The translations under genes were made by a program, and so were the position numbers. This document shows positions 51,957 through 61,349 of a stretch of DNA of 64,000 nucleotides, piece by piece. This DNA is from Pseudomonas typographi (lineage in GTDB: Bacteria > Pseudomonadota > Gammaproteobacteria > Pseudomonadales > Pseudomonadaceae). The stretch covers positions 1 through 64,000 of the forward strand of contig NZ_JAAOCA010000016.1 of NCBI RefSeq assembly GCF_014694385.1. Direction: 5' to 3'. The notes beneath the pieces are model-generated. The model did not search any database, was not told the origin of the DNA, and saw only the letters and a program-made list of their open reading frames with translations. Position 1 is the stretch's first letter. Every line of letters starts with the position of its first letter.

Positions 51957-52882
51957 TGCTACCGTTCATCTGCCGCCGGGTCGCCTATGCGCTGTTGATT
52001 TTGCTGGGCGTGACCTTCATCACCTACCTGCTGCTGTTCCTGCTGCCGGCCGACCCCGCGAGGCAAATCGCCGGGCGCAGCGCCACCCCGGAGGTCGTGG
52101 CGGCGATCCGCGCGCAGCTCGGCCTGAACCAACCCTTCTACCAGCAATACCTCGGTTACCTGGGGCACCTGCTCCAGGGCGACCTGGGCCGTTCCTACAT
52201 CCAGCGCACCAGCGTCAGCGAATTGATCGGTGCGCGCTTGCGCCCTTCGCTGGAACTGATGGGCGCCGGGATCGGTTGCGAGTTGCTGATCGGCATTAGC
52301 CTGGGCATGTTCGCCGCCCTCAGGCGAGACAGCGTTGCCGACAAGCTCCTAATGGCGTTTTCCTTTGTCGGTGTCTCGGCACCGCAGTTCATCGCCGCCA
52401 TGCTGTTTTTGTATTTTTTCGCGGTGCAACTGGGTTGGTTCCCGCTGGGCGGCTATGGCGGCATCAGCCACCTGGCACTGCCGGCTTTGACCTTGGGGCT
52501 GTTGGGCAGCGGCTGGTATTCGCGCATGGTCCGCTCCTCGATGATAGAGGTTCTGCATCAGGACTTCATCCGCACCGCGCGGGCCAAGGGCCTCAGCCGC
52601 GCCCGGGTCATCTTCGTGCACGTACTGCCCAACGCCATCGTCCCGGTGATCCCGATGATCGGCATCGATATTGGCGTATTCATGGGCGGCCTGGTGGTGG
52701 TCGAGTCGGTGTTCGGCTGGCCGGGCATCGGCCAACTGGCCTGGCAGTCCATCCAGCAGATCGATATTCCAGTCATCGTCGGCGTCACCACGCTGTCGGC
52801 GGTCGCCATCGTGCTCGGCAACCTGCTGGCAGACCTGGTGATACCGCTGGTAGACCCGCGCATCGACATCAAGCAGCACTGA
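51956..52882 (+). CDS. ABC peptide-type permease (DppB/OppB family)
   Basis: The ATG at 51956 overlaps the stop of the upstream permease (TGATG) and gives 308 residues. Marks: FICRRVAYALLILLGVTFITYLLLFLLPADPA, RAQLGLNQPFYQQYLGYLGHLLQGDLG and the EAA loop (FIRTARAKGLSRARVIFVHVLPNAIVPV). Six transmembrane helices are expected. It forms the channel with the DppC-like permease. Confidence 0.93.
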   Translation: MLPFICRRVAYALLILLGVTFITYLLLFLLPADPARQIAGRSATPEVVAAIRAQLGLNQPFYQQYLGYLGHLLQGDLGRSYIQRTSVSELIGARLRPSLELMGAGIGCELLIGISLGMFAALRRDSVADKLLMAFSFVGVSAPQFIAAMLFLYFFAVQLGWFPLGGYGGISHLALPALTLGLLGSGWYSRMVRSSMIEVLHQDFIRTARAKGLSRARVIFVHVLPNAIVPVIPMIGIDIGVFMGGLVVVESVFGWPGIGQLAWQSIQQIDIPVIVGVTTLSAVAIVLGNLLADLVIPLVDPRIDIKQH

Positions 52883-52907
52883 ACCTACCAACACAATGGG
52901 GCAAATC

Positions 52908-54515
52908 ATGAAGATCAAAGCGCTGACCCTAGCCGTGGCGGCCACACTGTTCACCACGCCGCTGTGGGCCGACACGCCCAAAAGCGGCGGCAACGTGGTC
53001 GTGACCTACCAGAACGATGTCGCGACACTGGACCCGGCCATCGGCTACGACTGGCAGAACTGGTCGATGATCAAGAGCCTGTTCGGGCGCCTGATGGACT
53101 ACAAGCCCGGTACCACCGAACTGGTCAAAAGCCTGGCCGACGATTACAGCGTGTCGGCCGACGGTACGGTGTACAGCTTTACCCTGAAAAAAGGCGTGAA
53201 GTTCCAGAACGGCCGCGAGCTGGTGGCCAGTGACGTCAAATACTCGCTGGAACGCACGGCCAACCCGAAGACGCAAAGCCCAGGCGCGGGCTTTTTCAGC
53301 TCGATTGTCGGCTATGACGACATGGCCAGCGGCAAGAGCCAAACCCTGAGCGGGGTTAAGGTACTCGACGACCAACACCTCAGCATTACCCTTAACACAC
53401 CGAACGCCACCTTCCTGCATGTGATGGCGCTCAACTTCGCCTCGATCGTTCCCAAAGAAGCAGTCGAGCAATGGGGCGCGGACTTCGGCAAGCACCCGGT
53501 AGGCAGCGGCGCCTTCAAGCTGGCCGAGTGGAAATTGGGGCAAAAGCTGGAACTGGTGAAAAACCCTGACTATTTCCAGAAGGGCTTGCCTTATATCGAC
53601 AGCATCACCTTCGAGATTGGCCAAGACCCTACCGTAGCGCTGCTGCGGTTGCAGAAGGGCGAGGTGGATATCGCTGGCGACGGCGTGCCACCCGCACAGT
53701 TCCTGCAGTTCAAGAATGACCCGGCATCCAAGCAATTGCTGGTGACCGGCAACCAGTTACAAACCGGCTATGTGACCCTGAAAACCACCCTGCCCCCGTT
53801 CGATAACCTCAAGGTTCGCCAGGCAGTGAACATGGCCATCAGCAAGGAACGCATCGTACGCATCATCAATGGCCGCGCGGTGCCTGCCAACCAGCCGTTA
53901 CCGCCGGCGATGCCAGGCTACGACCCTCAGTACAAGGGGCTGCCCTACGACGTCGAAGGGGCGAAGAAACTGCTCGCCGACGCCGGCTTCGCCAAGGGCT
54001 TCGACACCGAACTTTACGTGATGAACACCGACCCGCAACCGCGTATTGCCCAGTCGATTCAGCAAGACCTGGCCAAGGTCGGCATTCGGGTGCAGATCAA
54101 ATCGCTGGCCCAGGCCAACGTGATCGCCGCCGGCAGCTCGAAAGACCAGGCGCCGATGGTGTGGTCTGGCGGTATGGCCTGGATTGCCGACTTCCCCGAT
54201 CCATCGAACTTCTATGGGCCGATCCTGGGTTGCTCGGGCGCGGTGGACGGCGGCTGGAACTGGTCGCTGTACTGCAACAAGGCGTTGGATGAGCGTGCGG
54301 CCAAGGCTGACGCCATGGCGCGCCCGGACCAACAAGCCGAGCGCACCGAGGCGTGGAAGACCATCTTCACCGACGCAATGGCCGACGCCCCCTGGGTGCC
54401 GATCTTCAACGAGCAACGTTTTACCGTGCGCTCCCAGCGCCTGGGCGGGGACGACGCGCTGTACGTCGACCCGGTTCACATTCCGGTCAACTATGACTAC
54501 ATCTGGGTGAAGTGA
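52908..54515 (+). CDS. ABC peptide-type substrate-binding protein (SBP family 5)
   Basis: The ATG at 52908 gives 535 residues with a Sec signal (MKIKALTLAVAATLFTTPLWA). The SBP_bac_5 domain shows ATLDPAIGYDWQNWSMIKSLF, ADDYSVSADGTVYSFTLKKGVKFQNG and DFPDPSNFYGPILGC. Family members bind peptides, nickel or small amides. The operon context (AmiC-like sensor, formamidase) suggests an amide-bearing ligand. Confidence 0.92.
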   Translation: MKIKALTLAVAATLFTTPLWADTPKSGGNVVVTYQNDVATLDPAIGYDWQNWSMIKSLFGRLMDYKPGTTELVKSLADDYSVSADGTVYSFTLKKGVKFQNGRELVASDVKYSLERTANPKTQSPGAGFFSSIVGYDDMASGKSQTLSGVKVLDDQHLSITLNTPNATFLHVMALNFASIVPKEAVEQWGADFGKHPVGSGAFKLAEWKLGQKLELVKNPDYFQKGLPYIDSITFEIGQDPTVALLRLQKGEVDIAGDGVPPAQFLQFKNDPASKQLLVTGNQLQTGYVTLKTTLPPFDNLKVRQAVNMAISKERIVRIINGRAVPANQPLPPAMPGYDPQYKGLPYDVEGAKKLLADAGFAKGFDTELYVMNTDPQPRIAQSIQQDLAKVGIRVQIKSLAQANVIAAGSSKDQAPMVWSGGMAWIADFPDPSNFYGPILGCSGAVDGGWNWSLYCNKALDERAAKADAMARPDQQAERTEAWKTIFTDAMADAPWVPIFNEQRFTVRSQRLGGDDALYVDPVHIPVNYDYIWVK

Positions 54516-54587
54516 GCCCTGCCGTGGCCTGTTCGCACCGCACCTGCGCAATAGGCCATCGCCACCACTGCAACGAGGACCGCTCAC

Positions 54588-55535
54588 ATGTGCCAGAACT
54601 GCCTGGTCAAGACCATTCACAGCGCCAACAGCCACTTCGGCTGGGACCACGCCTTCACCCCCGTCGAGCGCGTCGCGCCCGGCACCACCTTGCAGATGAA
54701 CTGCCGTGATTCGTCCAACGGCTACTTCACTGCCCAATCGCAGGTCGATGATGTCAGCACGATGCCTTTCGAGCAGATCAATCCGGTCACCGGCCCGATC
54801 TTCGTCGAAGGCGCCGAGCCCGGTGACATCCTCAAAATTACCTTGGACAGCTTCAAGCCCGGCGGCTTCGGCTGGACGGCCAACATACCCGGCTTCGGCC
54901 TGCTGGCCGACCAGTTTAAAACACCCGCCCTGGCGCTGTGGCACTACGACACGCACACCCTCGCCCCTGCCGCCTTCGGCCCGTTCGCCAAGGTGCCGCT
55001 CAAACCGTTTGCCGGCACGATCGGTGTGGCGCCGGCCGAGCCTGGCTTGCATTCGATCGTGCCGCCACGGCGGGTCGGCGGCAACCTGGACATTCGGGAC
55101 CTGGCCGCGGGCAGTGTGCTGTATCTGCCGGTTGAAGTCGCCGGCGCGCTGTTTTCCATCGGCGACACCCACGCTGCCCAGGGCGATGGCGAGGTCTGCG
55201 GCACCGCCATCGAGAGCGCCATGGACGTGGTGGTCAAGCTTGACCTGATCAAGCAAACGCCGCTGGCCACGCCACGCTTCAGCACGCCCGGCCCGGTCAC
55301 CCGGCACCTGGACAGCGCCGGCTATGAAGCCTTTACCGGTATCGGCCCGGACTTGATGCAAGCCGCCCGCCAGGCGGTGGCCAATACCATCGACTGGTTG
55401 TGCCGTGAGCACGGCATGCCCGCCGAGCAAGCCTACATGCTGTGCTCGGTGTGCGGTGACCTGCGCATCAGCGAAGTCGTCGACTTGCCCAACTGGGTGG
55501 TGTCGTTCTACTTTCCCAACGTGGTGTTCAACTGA
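54588..55535 (+). CDS. Formamidase/acetamidase (FmdA/AmdA family)
   Basis: A 315-residue FmdA_AmdA hydrolase, cytoplasmic: [35 protein letters not shown] and [21 protein letters not shown] are clear family blocks. It releases ammonia from formamide or short amides. It is not related to the AmiE amidase that AmiC/AmiR control in P. aeruginosa. The stop overlaps the ATPase start (TGATG). Confidence 0.9.
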   Translation: MCQNCLVKTIHSANSHFGWDHAFTPVERVAPGTTLQMNCRDSSNGYFTAQSQVDDVSTMPFEQINPVTGPIFVEGAEPGDILKITLDSFKPGGFGWTANIPGFGLLADQFKTPALALWHYDTHTLAPAAFGPFAKVPLKPFAGTIGVAPAEPGLHSIVPPRRVGGNLDIRDLAAGSVLYLPVEVAGALFSIGDTHAAQGDGEVCGTAIESAMDVVVKLDLIKQTPLATPRFSTPGPVTRHLDSAGYEAFTGIGPDLMQAARQAVANTIDWLCREHGMPAEQAYMLCSVCGDLRISEVVDLPNWVVSFYFPNVVFN

Positions 55536-57274
55536 TGCCCGAGTACATGCCCAGCCTTTCGGTGGAACGCCTTTGCATCGACGTCGGCGGTGGCGAATCG
55601 CGCCGCCGGGTGGTCGACGAGCTGAGCTTCGCCCTGTACCCGGGCCGCACCTTGGGTATCGCCGGCGAGTCGGGCAGCGGCAAGTCGCTGACTTCACTGG
55701 CGATCATGGGTTTGCTGCCCAAGGCCGCGAGCGTGCCGAGCGGCGCCATTTTGTTCGACCATCGTGACCTGCTGAGCCTGCCCGAAGGTGAACGGCAAGC
55801 CTTGCGCGGCAAGCGCATCGGGATGATCTTCCAAGAGCCGATGACGTCGCTCAACCCCTTGCTGACCGTGGGCCAGCAATTGGCCGAGACACTGCGCCGG
55901 CACGAGGCCCTCAGCCGCAGCGAGGTACGCCAACGCTGCCGGGCCGTGCTCGATGCGGTGCGCATGCCCCAGGTCGACAAACGCCTGGCGCAGTACCCTC
56001 ACGAATTGTCTGGGGGCATGCGCCAGCGGGTGATGATCGCCATGGCCATGCTCTGCCAGCCCGAGGTGCTGATCGCCGACGAGCCGACTACCGCCCTGGA
56101 CGTGACCATCCAGGCGCAGATCCTGGAGCTGATGCGCGAGCTACAGCAGCAGTTCAATACCAGCCTGTTGCTGATCACCCACGACATGGGCGTGGTCGCC
56201 GAAATGGCCGACCAGGTGGTGGTGATGAACCAGGGCCGCATGGAAGAGCGTGGCACCCTGCAGCAGGTGTTCACGGCGCCCCAAGCTACCTACACGCGCA
56301 AACTGTTGGCCGCCGTCCCCGTGCTGGGCAGCGCGCCGGCACCGGCGGTGTTGGGCGAACAACCGGTGGTGCTGGGGGTAAAAGACCTCAGCGTGCGCTT
56401 CGCCTTGCGCCACGGCTGGTTCGAACGCCCCCGCACCGTCCATGCCGTAGAGGGTGTGAGTTTCGACCTGCACCTGGGCGAAACTCTGGGCTTGGTAGGC
56501 GAAAGCGGCTGCGGCAAATCCAGCACCGGCAAAGCGTTGATGAACATGCTGGCCTACCAGGGCAGCGTGAAGCTGCTGGGGCAAGAGCTCAACGGCTTGC
56601 AAGGCACCGCACTGCAACGGGTGCGCCGCGACGTACAGATGGTCTTTCAAGACCCCTATGCCGCCCTCAACCCGCGTAAATCAGTGTTCGATCTGGTCGG
56701 CGAACCGTTGTTGATCCACGACCGCATGGCCGAGCCCGAGCGTCGCGAGAGGGTCGCACAACTGTTGCAACAGGTCGACCTGCCGCGCGATGCCCTCGAG
56801 CGCTACCCTCACCAGTTCTCCGGTGGCCAGCGCCAGCGCATTTGCATCGCCCGGGCCTTGGCGTTGAACCCCAAGGTAATAATTGCCGACGAGTCAGTAT
56901 CGGCGCTGGATGTGTCGGTTCAGGCCCAGGTACTGGAACTGCTCGAGCGGCTGCGCGCCGAACACCGTTTGAGTTATCTGTTCATTTCCCATGACATGGC
57001 GGTAGTGGAACGAATTTGCCATCGCGTGGCGGTGATGTACGGCGGGCGCATTGTCGAGATCGGGCCACGCGACAAGGTGCTGCATAACCCGCAGCACCCT
57101 TATACCCAGCGCCTGTTGGCCGCAGTGCCGGTGCCGAAGGTTGGCCACCGGCGCGACTTCAAGAAACTGCTCAAGGAATTGGAGCGCCCCGACCCCATCA
57201 AGCAGGCAGGCTTCGTGGCGCCCCCGCAGCAGTTTGCCGCGGTGGCGGCCGATCATTGGGTGGCATTGGAATGA
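55535..57274 (+). CDS. Fused double ABC ATPase (DppD-DppF in one chain)
   Basis: 579 residues with two complete ATPase domains. First: Walker A GESGSGKS (~43-50), signature ELSGGMRQR, Walker [14 protein letters not shown]. Second: Walker A GESGCGKS (~321-328), signature QFSGGQRQR, Walker [14 protein letters not shown]. In most dpp/opp systems these are two separate genes. It energises the upstream permeases. Last gene of the seven-gene operon. Confidence 0.95.
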   Translation: MPEYMPSLSVERLCIDVGGGESRRRVVDELSFALYPGRTLGIAGESGSGKSLTSLAIMGLLPKAASVPSGAILFDHRDLLSLPEGERQALRGKRIGMIFQEPMTSLNPLLTVGQQLAETLRRHEALSRSEVRQRCRAVLDAVRMPQVDKRLAQYPHELSGGMRQRVMIAMAMLCQPEVLIADEPTTALDVTIQAQILELMRELQQQFNTSLLLITHDMGVVAEMADQVVVMNQGRMEERGTLQQVFTAPQATYTRKLLAAVPVLGSAPAPAVLGEQPVVLGVKDLSVRFALRHGWFERPRTVHAVEGVSFDLHLGETLGLVGESGCGKSSTGKALMNMLAYQGSVKLLGQELNGLQGTALQRVRRDVQMVFQDPYAALNPRKSVFDLVGEPLLIHDRMAEPERRERVAQLLQQVDLPRDALERYPHQFSGGQRQRICIARALALNPKVIIADESVSALDVSVQAQVLELLERLRAEHRLSYLFISHDMAVVERICHRVAVMYGGRIVEIGPRDKVLHNPQHPYTQRLLAAVPVPKVGHRRDFKKLLKELERPDPIKQAGFVAPPQQFAAVAADHWVALE

Positions 57275-57364
57275 TCGCAGTACTGTAGCAACACCGATGA
57301 TTCGATTGGCGTGGCGCAAGCACGACATGGCGCCAGCCAATACCTAGCGCTCCCGGATCATGAA

Positions 57365-57531
57365 CTAATGTGGTGTTTGAAAAGTTCGCACAAGAACCGG
57401 CGTGTGAATATTGCTGTCGGGCAAGGCGCCGTGACGGACCCTGCAGGGTTAGCGCTATGGCGAGGCGCAGCAATGCAGGCCAAAAGGCACCGTCAAAAGG
57501 CTGCAGCCAACATCTGAAACATCACACCAGG
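57365..57531. repeat. Dispersed intergenic repeat, copy D (full length)
   Basis: A 167-bp copy in the same orientation as copy B, between the end of the amide operon and the aminotransferase gene. It starts CTAATGTGGTGTTTGAAAAG, has the core GCGCTATGGCGAGGCGCAGC and ends CATCTGAAACATCACACCAG. Ends have drifted from CTAG (CTAA, CCAG). The remaining part of the 320-bp gap holds no gene. Confidence 0.8.
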
Positions 57532-57594
57532 GGCTTAAGCTGAGTGGCTTCAGTGCAATAGAAACCACCGTCGCAACCGAGGAGTAAGCCGATC

Positions 57595-58827
57595 ATGCAA
57601 AGCCTCTTCAACGATTCCGAGCTGTTGCGATTTCGTGCTGACACGCCGGCGTATGGCAGGTGGGCGCACTTTGCACATGGGTCCTCAAGCCTGCCACCCT
57701 TTTCCGTGTTCGAGGCGCAACGTCGCTGGCTTGACGCCGAAGAGCGACACGGTACCTTTCGGTCGCTGCACCTGTTCAAAGACGAACTGGCCCAGACCCG
57801 CCAATCCGTCGCGCGCTTGATCGGTGCACAGGAACATCAAATCGCCTTCCTGGATTCAACCTCTCGCGGCTGGGCACTCGCCCTAGCAGCGGCCTACGAC
57901 GGTGCAAGGCCGGTCGAAGTGATAACCACGGAACACGAATGGGGCGCCAACGCGATGAATCTGTTGTACGCCCGCAGCCAAGGCAGGATCGCCAGCCTGC
58001 ATATTCTGTACGACCAGGAGACGCCCGCATCTGCACAAACGGTGGAACGGCTTTCCAGCGCCAACGCCAACGCCAACAGCCTGCCAGTGGTTGCGCTACA
58101 AGCAGTGAACCCCATCGACGGGAGCATCACGCAGACGCAAGGTATCGCCGCGGCGGTGCAGCACCGTGACGGGCTGTTGTTCATCGACGCCAGCCAGGCG
58201 GTCGGGCAATTACCCGTTAACGTTCAAGACAATGGTTGCGACGTGCTGGTATTCCCGGCGCGCAAATGGTTGCGCGGTCCAAAGGGCATAAGCGTGCTTT
58301 ATCTCTCGGACCGCGCCCTGGCCATGCTGGGCGCGCCGCCAGTGTTGGATATTGCCAGTGCCGTGTGGCAGTCGAAGCAAAAGTGCTTGCCTTATCCAGA
58401 CGCGCGTCGGTTTGAAACCTATGAATTCAGTCCCGGAACACGCCTTGCGCTGAAAGCAGCCTGTGATTACCTCCTGGCGGTCGGCCCGAAGCGGGTGGCG
58501 GCTCACAACCAGTTGATCCGGGAAAAAATCGCCGCAGCGCTGCAAAGCAGTCCCGCGCTTCAAGCCCTGCCATCGGCGCGCCCCAGCGCGTTAATGACGT
58601 TCCGCATCGACGAATCCAGTGCCAACCCCCTGCTAAAAACCCTAGAGGCAGCCGGAATCAACGCCAACCTCATCACACAGCAATACGCAAGATGGGCACT
58701 GCAGGCCCGCAGCCATAACGTGTTGCTTCGCTTGACCCCCCATTACTTCACCTCTGACGCTGAAATTGAACGGCTGCTCCAGGTTCTTTCCGGGTGGCCG
58801 GCATCATTATTTGTGAACAATGGTTGA
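57595..58827 (+). CDS. Class V aminotransferase-fold PLP enzyme
   Basis: A 410-residue PLP enzyme. The Schiff-base Lys is in DVLVFPARKWLRGPKGISVLYL; the ASQAVGQLPVNV block supplies the PLP-contacting Asp (FIDASQAVG). It resembles cysteine-desulfurase/isopenicillin-epimerase/EgtE-like proteins, but the substrate is unknown. GAGGAG precedes the ATG. It stands alone between repeat copy D and an IS66 relic. Confidence 0.88.
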   Translation: MQSLFNDSELLRFRADTPAYGRWAHFAHGSSSLPPFSVFEAQRRWLDAEERHGTFRSLHLFKDELAQTRQSVARLIGAQEHQIAFLDSTSRGWALALAAAYDGARPVEVITTEHEWGANAMNLLYARSQGRIASLHILYDQETPASAQTVERLSSANANANSLPVVALQAVNPIDGSITQTQGIAAAVQHRDGLLFIDASQAVGQLPVNVQDNGCDVLVFPARKWLRGPKGISVLYLSDRALAMLGAPPVLDIASAVWQSKQKCLPYPDARRFETYEFSPGTRLALKAACDYLLAVGPKRVAAHNQLIREKIAAALQSSPALQALPSARPSALMTFRIDESSANPLLKTLEAAGINANLITQQYARWALQARSHNVLLRLTPHYFTSDAEIERLLQVLSGWPASLFVNNG

Positions 58828-58829
58828 AC

Positions 58830-59612
58830 CCTGACCAAGCGCTTGAGCAGACGCTTAGGATCAGCCTCACGGCCCTGCTGCGGGGCCAGCAGCGCCAGCA
58901 CATCTGTAAGGTGGGCATATGGGCCAACACGCGTACCGTATAAGTCTTGCAGGCCTACCTCATCAAACAGCCTATGCGTGCCGACTGGATCAGACTCATG
59001 ATCGCCGCTGCCCGTTTACCGCGTCGCAGTGATCCTGCGAAGAGCCCGTTCGAACGACCCCGCGCCCACGGTCTGATCTGGTTCTCCACCGCATTGTTGT
59101 CGGCGGGCACAGCACCATCATCAAGGTAGCGCGGCAGCGCTACCCAGCGTTTGCTTGCCGTTCCACGTGCCCAGGAAGTTACGCGCATGTTCGCCAGCAG
59201 GGCTGGGGCTGAAGTCGTAGACCACGGCCTTCAGTGCCGAAAACGGTGTAGTGCAGTAGGCCCAGACGTAGGCTCGGTGCGTTTTCTTCTCACCAGGCGC
59301 CAGCATCTGCACGGGTGTCTCATCGGCGTGCACGACCCGCTGAGCTAGCACCGCCTCGCGCAGCGCACAACTAGCGGTTGCAACTGTAAGCCGGTTTGGC
59401 CCACCCACTGAGCCAGCGTAGAGCGCGGGATAGCCAGGCCAGCCCTGCCAAAGATCTTTTCCTGCCGATAAAACGGAAGATGATCGGCGAATTTGGCCAC
59501 CATCACGTGGGCCAACAGCCCCGCGTTGATGCCGTGTCTGATGGCAACACTGGAAACCGTTGCGCCCGGTTGCAGGCATTCCTGCACGACCTGGGCCTTG
59601 AAGGGTTTGGGG
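58830..59612 (-). pseudogene. Degenerate IS66-family element (mosaic of OrfA and transposase pieces)
   Basis: On the minus strand, from 59612 down: a piece of the IS66 OrfA N-terminus (PKPFKAQVVQECLQPGATVSS), joined directly to the middle of the transposase (AKFADHLPFYRQEKIFGRAGLA), then a frameshift, VVHADETPVQMLAPG and VVYDFSPSPAGEHARNFLG. A second deletion joins GTWNGK to LPRYLDDGAVPADNNAVENQIRPWARG, the transposase C-terminus. Most of OrfA, all OrfB and about half of the transposase are missing. Terminal repeats were not found. It is inactive. Confidence 0.88.
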
Positions 59613-59640
59613 TAAGAGCTTCATTGGCGCATGGAAATCC

Positions 59641-60241
59641 TAGCGATAAGGGCGATCGCGTCCGCTAAAAAATACGCGGGCAACATTGCCCTTAATGCTG
59701 GAGTTCGGAAGGTGTGTTCCCGGAACGCTTAAAGGGCTATTGGCCGCTGCGCCCCTGTGCCCGCGCACAGCCGGCCCTAAAATAGCCCCATCGATTATCG
59801 TCGATGCCCGGCAGATGCTGCGTCTTACCAGCGCTCCACTCGCATGCCTGGCTCACCTGGCTTTGCCCTTGGTACAGGTGATTACCTCCAGGCGCCCTCG
59901 TGGCGCCTTCTTTATGGCCGGTGCTTTTTTGCCAAGGCGGTGGTCAAGCACGTGGTGGGGGCTTTGGGATTGGGGTGTGGTCCTGCTTGCACGGGAACGG
60001 CTTTTTAAAGGTGAGCAGACAACACACCTGTTACTGTTTTACTTTCGAGTCGGCCTCGGGGTCGTACTTCAGATGCCGGGTAAGCAGCGCTGGGCCATGG
60101 AAGGCCCACCGCGGCGTGCCCTGTGCAAGCGTGCCGAAGCGCGGGAACCCTGAGCCCCAGCGAAGGGCCAATGCAGCGGCGGCGACACTAAGGTCGGCTC
60201 GAAAGCACCCCCCCATCCAAACAACAAACACATGCCCTGAC
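59641..60241. other. Gap without recognisable genes
   Basis: About 600 bp between the IS66 relic and the hydroxylase terminator. A plus-strand frame at 59686-60153 (155 codons) has no family resemblance, no clear ribosome site and a composition typical of a chance frame in GC-rich DNA. It is probably relic DNA beside the insertion element. Confidence 0.45.
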
Positions 60242-60242
60242 C

Positions 60243-60268
60243 AAAAAAAAGGCAGCCCGCAGGCTGCC
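60243..60268 (-). terminator. Intrinsic terminator after the PhyH-type hydroxylase gene
   Basis: On the minus strand GGCAGCC-TGCG-GGCTGCC followed by eight T: perfect 7-bp stem and 4-nt loop. It lies 13 bp beyond the hydroxylase stop. Confidence 0.9.
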
Positions 60269-60281
60269 TTCGATCAAACCG

Positions 60282-61181
60282 TCAGTGCATACCACCCACA
60301 AGCCCGAGAGAACGCAGAACATCCTCGGACTGCAAATGCGTGTGCGGGCTGACCATCTTGCCACCCTGCTCGACCCAGCCCATGAAGTTCTCGCCAGCAT
60401 CCCAACCCAACAACCGCTGCACTTCTTCGGGCAAGCCCTTGAGAATGTCGAAAGGCACCGACAGGTACTGGTTCTCTTCCTGACGCACGCAGCCCAAGTC
60501 GATGCCCATGGTCAGGCCCTGACGCGCTTCGTCGCTACTGTTGGTGCCGCCGCCATGGTAGGTGGAGCCGATGAACAGCAGAGCCGAACCCACTGTCATT
60601 TCCGCATCAACGGTTTCCTCAGGCTCGGGGCGACGCTCGTCATCCCACTTGTGGCTGCCCGGGATGACCTTGGTGGCACCGGTTTTTTCAGTGAACTCGG
60701 TCATCGCCAGCATGATCTGCAGACGCGCCTCGCGGCCATATTGCGGGTGGCGCCAGAGGAAGCTGGTATCGTCACGATGCAACGGCTGCTTGCCCTGGCC
60801 CGGATGGATCTCGATGGCCTGGGTCATGCCGATCTGGATCTGCGGGGTCACGGTAGTGCGCTCGTGGCCAAACCATACTGATACCGGCTTTTGCAGGATC
60901 TTGCGTGCCGCACCCAGATACAGCGGGTGCATGACCACATCGACCATGCGCGGGGCGCGTGCGAACAAGCGGCTGGCGCGGCGGGTCGAGGTGCCAACGA
61001 AAAAGTTCTCGTGACCAAAGGTGGACGTATCCAACGCGGCATCGATCTGTTGCTTGAGCTCCTGGAACGCCGTGCCGGTCATGAAATCGGCAACGATGAC
61101 GCCGCCATCACGCTCGATGATTTCAACCACCTGCTCGACGGACGCATTGCCTGGCAGAGTAACGAGGGAAGCCTTGGACAT
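60282..61181 (-). CDS. PhyH-family Fe(II)/2-oxoglutarate dioxygenase
   Basis: A 299-residue phytanoyl-CoA-dioxygenase-type hydroxylase. Fe ligands: HRDD (HxD) near residue 135 and a distal His in GSTYHGGG; a later Arg in EARQGLTMGIDLG may bind 2-oxoglutarate. GGAA precedes the ATG. Substrate is unknown. It follows the porin gene on the same strand after 168 bp, and a strong terminator ends the unit. Confidence 0.88.
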   Translation of the reverse strand: MSKASLVTLPGNASVEQVVEIIERDGGVIVADFMTGTAFQELKQQIDAALDTSTFGHENFFVGTSTRRASRLFARAPRMVDVVMHPLYLGAARKILQKPVSVWFGHERTTVTPQIQIGMTQAIEIHPGQGKQPLHRDDTSFLWRHPQYGREARLQIMLAMTEFTEKTGATKVIPGSHKWDDERRPEPEETVDAEMTVGSALLFIGSTYHGGGTNSSDEARQGLTMGIDLGCVRQEENQYLSVPFDILKGLPEEVQRLLGWDAGENFMGWVEQGGKMVSPHTHLQSEDVLRSLGLVGGMH

Positions 61182-61349
61182 GATGGGTTCCTTGCGGATC
61201 GGTTAACCGCGCAGCGCCTGGTGCGCAAGTGAATGGATTCGTTGGAGGGAATATAGTGTGGCGCCAGAGGGGCGGACAGGTTGGCGCCAGACATTAACAG
61301 GTGAATAACGGCCACACGGACAGCACGCCCGCGTGGCCAGTCGTACGGA

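Noticed and set aside
53898-55697. 599-codon minus-strand frame opposite the binding protein and formamidase genes
   Set aside because: Mirror frame of well-identified plus-strand genes; composition rich in His/Arg/Gly and no domain.
59686-60153. 155-codon plus-strand frame beside the IS66 relic
   Set aside because: No domain and no start signals; overlaps other chance frames.
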